64,000 bases of DNA. Source: Streptomyces rubradiris. GTDB taxonomy: Bacteria; Actinomycetota; Actinomycetes; Streptomycetales; Streptomycetaceae. The notes under the pieces were generated by a model that saw only the letters and a program-made list of their open reading frames with translations, had not been told where the DNA came from and did not search any database. Below are positions 35,312 to 44,518 of this stretch, in pieces. Where the stretch lies: NCBI RefSeq assembly GCF_016860525.1, contig NZ_BNEA01000015.1, positions 1 through 64,000 of the forward strand, read 5' to 3'. Numbering within the stretch: position 1 is the first letter of the stretch; each line of letters begins with the position of its first letter. The translations under genes and the position numbers were made by a program.

Positions 35312-36280
35312 TCAGCCGCCCAGGAGGCGGTTGACCCACGCGCGGCGGGCGTTCAGCATCGCCCGTCCCAGGACGCTGTCGGGTGCGACGAGGTCGAAGC
35401 CGTGGAAGCCGCCGGGCCAGACGTGGAGTTCGGCCTGGACGCCGGCTGCCCACAGGGCGCTCGCGTAGGCCACGTCCTCGTCCCGGAACACTTCCGCCGA
35501 GCCGCAGTCGATGAAGGCCGGCGGCAGCCCGGTCAGGTCGGTCGCCCGTGCCGGGGCGGCGTAGACGGAGACGTCGTCGGTGCCGCGCCGCTCGCCCAGC
35601 AGCGCCGTCCACCCCACCCGGTTGCTCTGACGGTCCCACACACCGACACCGTCGAACTGTCCGCTCGAGACGGTCCGGTCGCGATCATCGAGCATCGGGT
35701 AGATGAGCACCTGGCCGATCAGCTCCGGTCCCTCGCGGTCGCGGGCCAGCAAGGCGGTACCCGCCGCCAGTCCGCCCCCGGCGCTCGCACCCGCGATCAT
35801 GATGCGGGCCGGGTCGATGCCGAGCTCGGCCGCGTGATCGGCCATCCACAGCAGACCCGCATAGCAGTCCTCGACCGGATAAGGATCGGGGAACTCCGGC
35901 GCGAGCCGGTACTCGACGGTCACCAGCACGGCATCGTTGTCCACGGCCCAGGGGATGGCGTGCTGGATTCCGGCGAAGCGGTCGCCGGTCACCATGCCGC
36001 CGCCGTGGGTGTGGTAGATCCCCGGGCCCCGGTGCTGGTGGCCCTTGGGGGTGATGACACTGACGAGGATGTCATCACCCTGGTGGCCGGCGATCGTCAC
36101 GTCGCGGACCGTCACGCCCATCGCGTCGAAGTCCTCGTCGGTCAGCTGGTACGGCGGGTTGGCTCGGACCACCGGGATCATCTCCGCGGTGAACGTGAGC
36201 GGCACTGCTTCGGCCATCTGGCCGAGCGTGTTCTCCAGCTCCGGGTCGAATGGCGGGCGGGGCAGGGACGACATCGTCAT
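35312..36280 (-). CDS. HSL-family alpha/beta hydrolase (esterase)
   Basis: A 322-aa cytosolic carboxylesterase of the hormone-sensitive-lipase group. The oxyanion-hole motif is HTHGGG (residues 90-95), the nucleophile elbow GASAGGG has Ser166, the acid lies in DCGSAEVFRDED and the histidine in WPGGFHGFDLV, so the triad is complete. The start at 36280 has GGAGTAACCC before it. The pseudogenised SDR upstream is in the same orientation, so they may once have formed a detoxification or catabolic operon. The substrate cannot be predicted. Confidence 0.92.
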   Translation of the reverse strand: MTMSSLPRPPFDPELENTLGQMAEAVPLTFTAEMIPVVRANPPYQLTDEDFDAMGVTVRDVTIAGHQGDDILVSVITPKGHQHRGPGIYHTHGGGMVTGDRFAGIQHAIPWAVDNDAVLVTVEYRLAPEFPDPYPVEDCYAGLLWMADHAAELGIDPARIMIAGASAGGGLAAGTALLARDREGPELIGQVLIYPMLDDRDRTVSSGQFDGVGVWDRQSNRVGWTALLGERRGTDDVSVYAAPARATDLTGLPPAFIDCGSAEVFRDEDVAYASALWAAGVQAELHVWPGGFHGFDLVAPDSVLGRAMLNARRAWVNRLLGG

Positions 36281-36718
36281 GGGTTACTCCTTCGCTTGGG
36301 TCGGGCGACTGGCGTGCTCCCGGTGGAGAGGGATCGCAGGCGAGGGGCGGGCCGCGAGGAGCCGTCACCGCGTCGGTGCCCGGGGAGCGGTCAGGGCCGT
36401 GGCGCTCTCCTGCGGCCGGGGCGGGTGCGGTAGGGGTGAGCAGGTTGAGAGCGGGGCGGCCGTCGCCGGCTTCGGCCTCGCCTGCGACGATGGGATTTTC
36501 CGTGAGCCGTGTCCTGACAGGCGCACGCGCCTCCCGGACCGGAGGCGTCCGCACCGTGCGGTCCGACGGCCCAGGCGGCCACTGAGGCGTGCCTCCTCGG
36601 ATCACGTCGGCAGGATCGCCGCTGCCCCGGCCCGGACGACCGCGCGGACGGCCTGGGGTGCCGGGGCACACGGCGGACGGCTGCGCGCGGCCCGCAGCGG
36701 CTTCCTGCCGCGCCCCGC
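36281..36718. other. Gap between the esterase gene and the SDR remnant
   Basis: About 440 bases, GC-rich, no supported gene on either strand. The esterase promoter may be here if the SDR remnant is no longer transcribed through. Confidence 0.4.
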
Positions 36719-37593
36719 TCAGGCTGTCACCGGGTCCGTGCCCCCGGCCGGCATCCGAGCGGTCGGATCCGGGCCGTGGCGTCCGTCGAACGCCTCGTAG
36801 GCATCCTCGGTCTCGGCGTGCGTACGGCGGACCAGGGCCCTCCACTCACGGTGGGTGACGATGACGAACCGACCGTCTCGGACGGCTTCGACGACCTGTT
36901 CGCCGACTCGGTCGGGATCGGCGCCCGCGGCGAGTACCGCGTGGTTGGCCTCGGCGACCGCACGGTTCGGCTGCCGTCCGAGCACTTGGCCTCGGCCTCG
37001 CCGGCGGTGAGGTCGAGGCGGGTGGCGACGGTCCCCGGGACGAGCAGGGAGACGCCGACGTCGCTGTCCCGCAGTTCCTCGCGCAGCACCATCGTGAAGC
37101 CGACGCCGGCGAACTTCGACGCGGTGCAGGCCCCCACGTTGGCCGTCGGCACCAGCCCGGAGACCGAGGCGGTGTTGAGGATGTGCGCTCGCGTGCCGCG
37201 GCTTCTGAACCGGGGCAGGAATGTCGACGCGCCGATGAACTGGCCGTCGACGTTCACCCCGAGCACCCACCGCCAGATCTTGAGCGGCGTCTCCTCGATC
37301 GGCCCGCCGCCGTTCACGCCGGCGACGTTGCACAGGAGCGAGATGGGCCCGAGTGCTTCCTCGACCCGGTCGGCCGCGGTCGGCCGGTTCTTCTCGTCGC
37401 TCACGTCGAGGCGTACGGCCGTCACGGTGCCGCCCGCGTCCGTCAGCTCCTTCGCGGCCTCGGCGAGCCGGCCTTCGTCGACATCGGCCGGCGCCACCTT
37501 CGCGCCCGCGACGACGAGCGCCCGCGCGTTGCCGAGGCCGATCCCGGACGCCGCGCCCGTGACGAATGCCGCTTCACCAGCCGGCCAGTCCAT
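36719..37593 (-). pseudogene. Short-chain dehydrogenase pseudogene
   Basis: From ATG 37593 (GAAGGAG upstream) the frame has the SDR cofactor motif VTGAASGIGLGNARALVVAG, LLCNVAGVNGGGPIEETPLK and LNTASVSGLVP. A frameshift near 36990 follows GTVATRLDLTAGEAEAK. The other frame continues sensibly (LAAGADPDRVGEQVVEAVRD, FVIVTHREWRALVRRTHAE) to 36719. The catalytic YxxxK is changed to CTASK, a Cys where Tyr is expected. So the gene has lost both an active-site residue and its frame. Confidence 0.82.
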
Positions 37594-37611
37594 GGTGTGC
37601 TCCTTCGCCCT

Positions 37612-37668
37612 GTCCACCGCTCACATTCCCCCTGTCCACCGCTCACATCCCTCCGGTGAGCCGTGTCC
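37612..37668. repeat. Direct and inverted GTCCACCGCTCAC repeats upstream of the SDR remnant
   Basis: GTCCACCGCTCACAT occurs twice 22 bases apart (37613-37627, 37635-37649), followed by GTGAGCCGTGTCCA near 37657, an imperfect reverse complement of the same motif. The placement before the SDR start suggests an operator for a lost regulator. Confidence 0.6.
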
Positions 37669-37675
37669 ATGGTGG

Positions 37676-38132
37676 GCGGGGGGCGCCGGAGCCGGGCACC
37701 GCCGTTCGCCGCGGATGTCGACCGATCAGCCCGCCGTTCGAGCACACCGCCGTGGTGCGAGGGGCCCTGCACCGCCCGGTCAGGTACCCGACGCCCTTGC
37801 CCTTGCCCTTGCCGGACACACACCGGGCTCCCGACTGCGCGAACGGCGGGCAGGAACTCTCGAACCAGCCGCGTCCGGCGGTCGGCGCGAGGCATCGGCG
37901 CACGCGACGATGACAGCCGGATGACGCAACAGCGGGGCGGGCGCGCACACGGTCGGCCAGACCGATGCCCATGACCGCGACGCCGCGCTCGGGCCGTGCA
38001 GTACCAGGGCGCGGGAGGAGCACCGCCCACGACCACCGAACGGGCACGCCTTCCCAGTGCGCGAGGCGGTGCGCGCCGGCCCCGCCACGGTGACCGGCGA
38101 CCCCGGCCCCGTCAGGAGAATGGAGCAGAACA
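37676..38132. other. Gap with no supported gene
   Basis: About 450 bases. CCCTTGCCCTTGCCCTTGCC near 37797-37815 is a short tandem hexamer. No family is recognised in any frame; the alcohol dehydrogenase fragment begins after it. Confidence 0.4.
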
Positions 38133-38540
38133 ATGAAGGCAGCACGGTTCTACGGCAAAGAGGACCTCCGCATCGAGGAGGTGCCGGAGCCCGTTCCCGG
38201 TCCCGGACAGGTGAAGCCGCGCAACGCCTACGCCGGCATCTGCGGTTCCGGTCTCCACTTCTTCCTCTGTCCCGAGTCGCTGCTGTTCGCTCTGGACAAG
38301 CCGCGTCTCCTGACCGGTGCCATGGTGCCGCAGATCCTCGGCCACGAGTTCTCCGGCACGGTCGTCGAGGTCGGCGAGGGGGTGGCAGACGGGAAGGTCG
38401 GCGACCGCGGCGCCGTCTACCTGCTCGCGGTCTCCTGCGGCACGTGTGCGGCATGTCGCAGAGGTCTGCCCTTCTCCTGCCCGCTGATGGGCTCGCTCGG
38501 GTCGAACGTCACCGGCGGCGGCCTGGCGGAGTACGTCATC
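38133..38540 (+). pseudogene. 5' fragment of a zinc alcohol dehydrogenase
   Basis: Begins with a normal start, MKAARFYGKEDLRIEEVPEP, and has GHEFSGTVVEVGEGV, then LLAVSCGTCAACRRGLPFSC (structural-zinc cysteines) and GGGLAEYVIPA, typical of butanediol-dehydrogenase-like MDR enzymes. At about 38540 the frame runs into unrelated sequence: the Rossmann domain is replaced by a dipeptidase fragment. The catalytic His/Glu region GHEF is still present. Confidence 0.85.
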
Positions 38541-38935
38541 CCCGCAACATCACCGACGAGCAGGCCAGGGAGTGCGCTGCCACGGGTGGGGTCGTTGGCA
38601 TCACCGGTGTCGGGATCTTCCTCGGCCCCAACGACGCCTCTGTCGACGCGCTGGTACGTCACATCGACTACGCGGTCGAACTCGTCGGCCCGGAACACGT
38701 GGGAGTGTCGACCGACTACCCGTTCGACCACGACGACTTCAACGCGATGCTCAAGCAGAGCCCCGAGCTTTTCCCCGACTCCTGCACCCGTTGGGGCTGA
38801 TCGACTTCCTTCCCCCGGAAGGTCTGCTGACCGTCGAAGACGCGCTGGTTGCTCGCGGATATCCCGACGACGCCGTCACCCGCGATCCTGGGCGGCAATT
38901 TCCGCCGCGTCGCCGCCCAGGTATGACAGTAGCCG
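38530..38935 (+). pseudogene. 3' fragment of a membrane (renal-type) dipeptidase
   Basis: In the second frame the protein reads RHPRNITDEQARECAATGGV, VGITGVGIFLGPNDASVDAL and VELVGPEHVGVSTDYPFDHD. After a frameshift near 38797 it gives LIDFLPPEGLLTVEDALVAR and GYPDDAVT, the end of a peptidase M19 enzyme. The metal-binding N-terminal half is absent. It is joined to the alcohol dehydrogenase fragment within about 15 bases. Confidence 0.85.
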
Positions 38936-39024
38936 CCGAGTTCTCAGACCGTTCGCCCTTCCGGGTGGGATCACGTCGCGCCCGGGCCACCGCACCGGCG
39001 TGTGGTGGCCCGGGCTGCCGGGGG

Positions 39025-41856
39025 TCAGGGGGTGGTCAGGAGTTCCTCCAGGGCTCGGGCGGTCCGCGGGTGGCGGGCGAGCAGCACCGCGCCGGTACGG
39101 GAGGGTGCGGGCGTGTGCCAGCCGCCCTCGCAGCCCAGCAGGTCCGCCACCGCGTCGCAGGTCGCGGGGTACGCCGAGAGCAGCGGCACACCGCCGGGCG
39201 CGGCCGTGCCGTCGCGCGACGGGCGGGCCGTGACCGTCGCCGGGTCGGCGGCCCGCCACGGCGGGACCCAGGTGTCCAGGGCCGCCAGCCGGCCCGGGAA
39301 GATCCGGCCGGCCTCGCGGATCAGCAGGGGCGCCAGGTCGGTGCCGCCGCTCCGGACCGTGGTGATCAGCGTCGGCAGCCAGGGCAACAGCACCGGGTCC
39401 GGCAGGCGTGCGAAGGCGTGGGAGACGGCCTCGACGGCGAAGTCGGCCAGGCCGGGCACCGGTTCCAGGGCGTGCAGGAACCCGCTGAGGTAGCGCGGAT
39501 AGGCGGGCAGCGTCAGGGGGTTGCCCAGCAGTTCGTCGCAGCGGGCCCTGAGGTCCGCGCGCGAGAGGTGCCCCAGCTGGGTCCTGGCCGCCCACAGCAG
39601 CGCCGTCTTGGCCGCTTCCCCGGGGCGGGACTGGGCGACGGCCAGTTCCAGCTGGTTGCGGTCGCAGCCCAGGGAGAGGGCGAGGCCCTCCATGCTGAAC
39701 AGGAAGCCCAGCATGGCCGCGACCTGGCGGACGCTCGCGTCGTCGTCGGCGAACGCCGTCGGCAGCAGCGTGCAGTAGTGGGCGTAGCCGGCCTTGACGA
39801 AGGATTCGATCCAGGCCGGCAGGGACGGCTCACTGGTGCGGTAGTAGGCCAGCAGTCCCCGTACCCGGCGCAGCACCTCCGGTGCGCCGTCGACACTCCG
39901 CTCGGTCGCCAGGACCTGAAGGGCGTGCCGGCCGAGTTCGTCGGCGAGGCGGCGGCTGCGCAGGTAGAGGGTGGCGTCCTCGACGGCCTTGAGGACGGTC
40001 GCCGTGGTGGCCTGCGGGCCGTACGCGGTGCGCCGCAGCCGCTGTTCGAGGACCTGCTCGATGCTGACGCCCTCGTAGCCCAGCTCGATCAGGGCGCGCT
40101 GGTGGGTGCCGAGGGCCAGGTCCCACGACTCCTGGAGGGAGCGTTCGCCGAGCCGCCGTTCACCCATGACGGTGCGTGCGGCGCCGTGCGGCATCAGGTA
40201 CCGAAGCATCCACAGAACGTCGGAGCACTGCTGGAGTTCGGGCCGGGACGCCATGTCGAGCAACGCCCGTTGTACGCCGCGCTGCTGGAGCTTGAGGTTC
40301 AGCGGGGCGAGCCGGTCGTGCACGTCGCGGGCGAGCGGCGGCAGGGCGTCGTAGCCGACCTGGCCGACGCGGTCGCCGCCGAGCATGATCTCCACGAGGC
40401 GGCGCACATCGCGCCGGCCGGGCACGGTGTCCTTCTCGATGCAGGTGACCGCCGCGTCCTGGAAGTCGTACGGCGTGGGTCTGGCCCGGTCGCGCATCCC
40501 GGCGAGCAGGATCGACGTCTCGAACACCGCGATGGCGTCGGCGGTGGAGGCGAGGTAGCCGTTGCGGCGGGCGGCGCGCACGATCTCCACGGACCAGCCG
40601 AGCAGTTCCTCCTCGTCGAACCGGTCCAGGACGGGGGGCCGCCGCAGGAAGCCGGTCAGCCTGTCGGGGGCCGGGCCTTGGCCGGCCGGCGTCGGGGCGG
40701 CCGGCGTCCTGGCCGCCTTCTTCGGCATCCTCGTGCCGGTCTGCCCGGCGAGCCGGTAGGGCTTGACCCGGGTGCGCCTGAGGTTCTTCGCCCACTGGGC
40801 CGCGGCGATGGACACCGAGCCGGCGGCGAGGCCGAACTGCGCCTCGATCGCGGCGTGGCTGGAGGGGATCAGTCCGTGCTGCCACTTGGTGGCGCTGGGC
40901 GGGCTGATCTCGAAGGTGTCGGCGCCGTGGACGCCGAACTCGGCGACACGGCTGGCCGCGTGGAAGGCGCCGCACACGTAGAGGGCGTCGGCGGGGTCGG
41001 TGCCGGTCGCGGTCATGTGTTGACGCATCCGCGTCCACATGTACCGTTCGCGGTCCTCGTCGACGCGGACCCGGTGCGCCTCTCCCGGGGCGAGGCGCCG
41101 GAAGAGGCTGCCGATCAGCAGCATGACCTGGCGGTAGGTGTCGTGGTCGCTGTCGCCGAGGGGCAGTTCGACGTACTGGTGCCACCACTCCGACCAGTGC
41201 CGCACGCGCCCGTGCCGCAGCAGGTGCTCTTCCAGTTCGGCGAAGCGGGGGCGCAGGTCGCCGATCTCGACGCCGACGGAGTCACCGTGGAGTGCCTCCT
41301 CCTCGGCGGGCGGCGCGTCCGGGTCGGCGGGTTCGGCGGACTCGTCCTTGGTCTCCTGCCACTGGAAGACGTGGTCGGAGGAGCGGTCCACGAGGACGAG
41401 TTCGACACCGGGGGTGTCCAGGGCATAGGCGATCGCCTGGTATTCGGCCGATGCCTCGGTGAGGGGGGCGACGACCGACAGCGGGGCCCACTCGGCGGGG
41501 AAGCCGTCGACCTTGGTCGCGAAGGCCTGTACGGCGACCGGCAGCCGGCAGTTGCGCAGTTCGGTCAGGAGCGGGGCCATGTCCTCGCAGAGTTCGAGGT
41601 AGACCACCTTGGGCTGCTTCTCGCGCAGCCGGCGTGCCATGGCGAGCGCGGAGGCGGGCGAGTGGTGGCAGACCGGGAAGATCTCCAGTGGTTCGCGCAC
41701 CGCGCGGTCGACGTCGTCGACGATGCCGAGGAGGATGCCCTCCAGTGCGTCGGGCCCGTCGGCGAACGCGGCGGCGGCTTCCTGGAGTTGGGTGCGCAGG
41801 GCGGTGAAGGTCCCCTCGTTGGGCGTGCTGTCCATGGTGCTGTTCCGGGCGGTCAC
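39025..41856 (-). CDS. DUF5682 protein (YehM-like)
   Basis: A 943-aa protein of unknown activity, always found with MoxR, VWA and SWIM partners. Recognisable stretches are EIFPVCHHSPASALAMARRL, VVYLELCEDMAPLLTEL, ALYVCGAFHAASRVAEFGVH and ESWDLALGTHQRALIELGYE. The remaining 500 residues are helical. The GTG at 41856 overlaps the MoxR stop (GTGA), so coupled translation is likely; ATG 41835 is an alternative. It is the last gene of a four-gene set resembling E. coli yehQPLM. The GxCHxS-type N-terminal motif could be catalytic, but this is speculation. Confidence 0.88.
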   Translation of the reverse strand: MTARNSTMDSTPNEGTFTALRTQLQEAAAAFADGPDALEGILLGIVDDVDRAVREPLEIFPVCHHSPASALAMARRLREKQPKVVYLELCEDMAPLLTELRNCRLPVAVQAFATKVDGFPAEWAPLSVVAPLTEASAEYQAIAYALDTPGVELVLVDRSSDHVFQWQETKDESAEPADPDAPPAEEEALHGDSVGVEIGDLRPRFAELEEHLLRHGRVRHWSEWWHQYVELPLGDSDHDTYRQVMLLIGSLFRRLAPGEAHRVRVDEDRERYMWTRMRQHMTATGTDPADALYVCGAFHAASRVAEFGVHGADTFEISPPSATKWQHGLIPSSHAAIEAQFGLAAGSVSIAAAQWAKNLRRTRVKPYRLAGQTGTRMPKKAARTPAAPTPAGQGPAPDRLTGFLRRPPVLDRFDEEELLGWSVEIVRAARRNGYLASTADAIAVFETSILLAGMRDRARPTPYDFQDAAVTCIEKDTVPGRRDVRRLVEIMLGGDRVGQVGYDALPPLARDVHDRLAPLNLKLQQRGVQRALLDMASRPELQQCSDVLWMLRYLMPHGAARTVMGERRLGERSLQESWDLALGTHQRALIELGYEGVSIEQVLEQRLRRTAYGPQATTATVLKAVEDATLYLRSRRLADELGRHALQVLATERSVDGAPEVLRRVRGLLAYYRTSEPSLPAWIESFVKAGYAHYCTLLPTAFADDDASVRQVAAMLGFLFSMEGLALSLGCDRNQLELAVAQSRPGEAAKTALLWAARTQLGHLSRADLRARCDELLGNPLTLPAYPRYLSGFLHALEPVPGLADFAVEAVSHAFARLPDPVLLPWLPTLITTVRSGGTDLAPLLIREAGRIFPGRLAALDTWVPPWRAADPATVTARPSRDGTAAPGGVPLLSAYPATCDAVADLLGCEGGWHTPAPSRTGAVLLARHPRTARALEELLTTP

Positions 41857-42965
41857 GACAGGGTGGCGATCGCGTCGCGGCCGCCGTCGAGGAACTCCGG
41901 CCAGGAGCCGCCCTCCTCCTTGCTGCGCGGCTCTACGACACCGTGCAGGTACTTGTTGAGGATGGCCAGGTCCTCCGGTTCGCGCCGGGCGAGGGAGCCG
42001 ACCAGGGAGGAGGCGAGGGTGCGGGCGGTCAGGGTGCGCTCGCCGAAGAAGTTGCTGTGCAGGATCGCGTCCTCCAGGACGCCGATCTGTTCGGCGGTGG
42101 ACAGCGCGGATTCCAGCTTCTCGTCGTCGCTGCCGGCCGCGGCGGCGGAGGCGCGCAGGTCGGCGAAGCTCTGCAGCAGCACGTCCAGCAGGGTGGGCGG
42201 CACGTCCAGTTCGATCTGGTGGCGGCGCAGGAGTTCCTGGGTGCGGAAGCGGACGATCTCCGCCTCGCTCTTCTTGTTGGTGACCACCGGGATGCGGACG
42301 AAGTTGAAGCGGCGCTTGAGCGCGGAGGACAGGTCGTTGACGCCCCGGTCGCGGCTGTTGGCGGTGGCGATGACACAGAAGCCGGGCTTGGCGAAGACGA
42401 TGTTGTCGCTGTCGAGTTCGGGGACCGAGATGTACTTCTCGGAGAGGATCGAGATCAGTGCGTCCTGGACATCGCTGGTGGAGCGGGTCAGCTCCTCGAA
42501 GCGGCCGATGACGCCCTGCTCCATCGCGGTCATGATCGGCGAGGGGATCATCGACTCCCTGGACTGGCCCTTGGCGATGACCATGGACACGTTCCACGAG
42601 TACTTGATGTGGTCCTCGGTGGTGCCGGCCGTGCCCTGCACCACGAGTGTGGAGTTGCGGCAGACGGCGGCGGCCAGCAGTTCGGCGAGCCAGCTCTTGC
42701 CGGTGCCGGGATCGCCTATCAGCAGCAGGCCGCGGTCGGAGGCGAGGGTGACGATGGCCCGCTCCACGATGCTCCGGTCGCCGAACCACTTCTGGGCCAC
42801 CTCGCGGTCGAGGCCGTCGGCCCGCTCGGACCCCAGGATGAACAGCCGGATCATCTTGGGGGACAGCCGCCAGGAGTAGGGCTTGGGGTTGTCGTCGATC
42901 GACTCCAGCCAGTCCAGCTCTTCGGCGTACTTGATCTCGGCGGGGGCGCGCAGCAGGTCGGACAT
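41853..42965 (-). CDS. MoxR-family AAA+ ATPase (YehL-like)
   Basis: A 370-aa ATPase expected to form a ring and remodel a partner through the VWA protein. Walker A is LLLIGDPGTGKSWLAELL near residue 93. The sensor-1 region reads FCVIATANSRDRGVNDLSSA, and LKRRFNFVRIPVV is the arginine-finger region. The lid domain is helical. AAAGG stands 9 bases before ATG 42965. It lies 53 bases after the VWA gene and overlaps the DUF5682 gene. MoxR/VWA pairs act as chaperone-like insertion or activation machines in other systems. Confidence 0.93.
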   Translation of the reverse strand: MSDLLRAPAEIKYAEELDWLESIDDNPKPYSWRLSPKMIRLFILGSERADGLDREVAQKWFGDRSIVERAIVTLASDRGLLLIGDPGTGKSWLAELLAAAVCRNSTLVVQGTAGTTEDHIKYSWNVSMVIAKGQSRESMIPSPIMTAMEQGVIGRFEELTRSTSDVQDALISILSEKYISVPELDSDNIVFAKPGFCVIATANSRDRGVNDLSSALKRRFNFVRIPVVTNKKSEAEIVRFRTQELLRRHQIELDVPPTLLDVLLQSFADLRASAAAAGSDDEKLESALSTAEQIGVLEDAILHSNFFGERTLTARTLASSLVGSLARREPEDLAILNKYLHGVVEPRSKEEGGSWPEFLDGGRDAIATLS

Positions 42966-43018
42966 GTCGAATGCCTTTCGGTGAGAAGAGAAGTGAGAGT
43001 GCCGAGGCGCGGGACGGC

Positions 43019-44518
43019 TCAGGTGAGGAACGACTTCAGCTCGTGGACGAGCTTGCGGATGTGTCCGGAGATCACGGGCGTGCCGAGGTCCTTGAAGCGC
43101 TCCCGGAACCACGGGTTCACGCTGCCGCGGCCCGAACTGGTCACCGAGCCGACCGGGATGAACTTCGCCCCGGAGCGGTGGACGGCCGCCATCGACTCGA
43201 ACAGCGGCTCGGACCGCCATTCGTAGAAGTCGGAGATCCACACCACGACCGTGTTGCGCGGTTCGGCGATCTTGGGCTGGGCCAGGGCCATGGCGACCGT
43301 GCCGTCGGTACCGCCGCCGAGGTTGGTGCGCAGCAGGGTCTCGAAGGGGTCGCTCACCCAGGGGGTGAGGTCGAGCGCCTGGGTGTCGTAGGCGATCAGG
43401 TGGACGTCCACCTTGGGCAGTCCGGCGAAGATGGACGCCAGGATGGTGCAGTTGACCATCGAGTCGACCATCGAGCCCGACTGGTCGACGACCACGATCA
43501 GGCGCTGGGGTGTCGTCCTTCGGACGGTGTGCCGGTAGTAGAGGCGGTCGACGTAGAGCCGCTCCTCCTCGGGGTCCCAGTTGGTGAGGTTCTTCCAGAT
43601 GGTGCGGTCGAGGTCGAGGTTGCGGAAGACCCGCTTGGGCGGTATCGACCGGTCCAGGGCGCCGACGGAGGCCTTTTCGACCTGGGTGCGCAGGACGTCG
43701 GCGACCTCGTCGACGAAGCGGCGGATCAGTGCCCTGGCGTTGGCGAGGGCGACGCCGGAGAGGTTGTTCTTGTCGCGCAGCAACTGCTCGATGAGCGACA
43801 TGCTCGGGGTGAGCTGTGCGGCGAGCGCGGGGTCGGCGAGGACTTCGCGTAGGTGCATCCGCTTGACCAGGTCGGCTTCCAGGGCGCCGAGTTCGGGGCC
43901 GATCTCCGGAACGAGCCTGCCGAGGTCGGGGGTGCGGCCGCCGCCTCCGGTGCCGGTCGGGCTCACTTCCCCGCCCGCACCGCCGCTCCCCGTGCCGACT
44001 CCCGCTCCCCGGCCGCCGCCCCCCGCACCGTGTCCCGCGCTCCGGCCGCCGCGCAGTTCGCCGGGCTTGCAGCCGAGCGCCCGTTCCAGCCATCCGGCAT
44101 CCGACTGCCAGCGGGCGAGCTGCCCGGCGGTGACGGTGCCGGTGCCGGTGGCGAAGACGTTGAGCAGCACCTTGGAGGCGAGGGCGGCGCGGCGCACCTC
44201 GGCGGCCCGGTCACGGCCCTCCTCGTCCGGCTCGGGCACCATCAGGGCGTCGAGTTCGGTGGCCAGCTCGGGGTGACGCTGCACGATGGCGTCGATGGAC
44301 GCCTGCGGGTCCAGCAGCGCGGGCGGCAGTCCGATGTCCTCGACGACGGCGAGGGAGGCGGACTCCAGGGTGGCCTGCTCCTCGTGGTCGAAGAGGCGGG
44401 CGAGCAGCCGCCAGTACAGGACCTGCCGGCGGTTCTCGTCGGCGCCGGGCTGCGCGGTCTCCTCGACTGCGGGTCCGGTGACGTGTCCGGTGATGTGGTC
44501 GGTGGTGTGGTCGGTCAT
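43019..44518 (-). CDS. VWA-domain protein (YehP-like)
   Basis: A 499-aa partner of the MoxR ATPase. The C-terminal VWA domain starts QRLIVVVDQSGSMVDSMVNC, a complete MIDAS motif DxSxS, and includes HLIAYDTQALDLTPWV and the MIDAS aspartate region WISDFYEWRSEP. A Gly-rich linker around residues 155-185 (GAGGGGRGAGVGTGSGGAGG) separates it from the N-terminal helical domain. The ATG at 44518 overlaps the SWIM-gene stop as ATGA. Confidence 0.92.
   Translation of the reverse strand: MTDHTTDHITGHVTGPAVEETAQPGADENRRQVLYWRLLARLFDHEEQATLESASLAVVEDIGLPPALLDPQASIDAIVQRHPELATELDALMVPEPDEEGRDRAAEVRRAALASKVLLNVFATGTGTVTAGQLARWQSDAGWLERALGCKPGELRGGRSAGHGAGGGGRGAGVGTGSGGAGGEVSPTGTGGGGRTPDLGRLVPEIGPELGALEADLVKRMHLREVLADPALAAQLTPSMSLIEQLLRDKNNLSGVALANARALIRRFVDEVADVLRTQVEKASVGALDRSIPPKRVFRNLDLDRTIWKNLTNWDPEEERLYVDRLYYRHTVRRTTPQRLIVVVDQSGSMVDSMVNCTILASIFAGLPKVDVHLIAYDTQALDLTPWVSDPFETLLRTNLGGGTDGTVAMALAQPKIAEPRNTVVVWISDFYEWRSEPLFESMAAVHRSGAKFIPVGSVTSSGRGSVNPWFRERFKDLGTPVISGHIRKLVHELKSFLT

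Noticed and set aside
37820..37900. GGTTCGAGAGTTCC on the minus strand, resembling a tRNA T-arm
   Set aside because: The flanking bases do not form a T stem or acceptor stem, and no anticodon arm could be drawn.
39002..42879. Very long plus-strand frames opposite the DUF5682 and MoxR genes
   Set aside because: They are antisense shadows of GC-rich genes; the minus strand shows clear family motifs and coupled starts.
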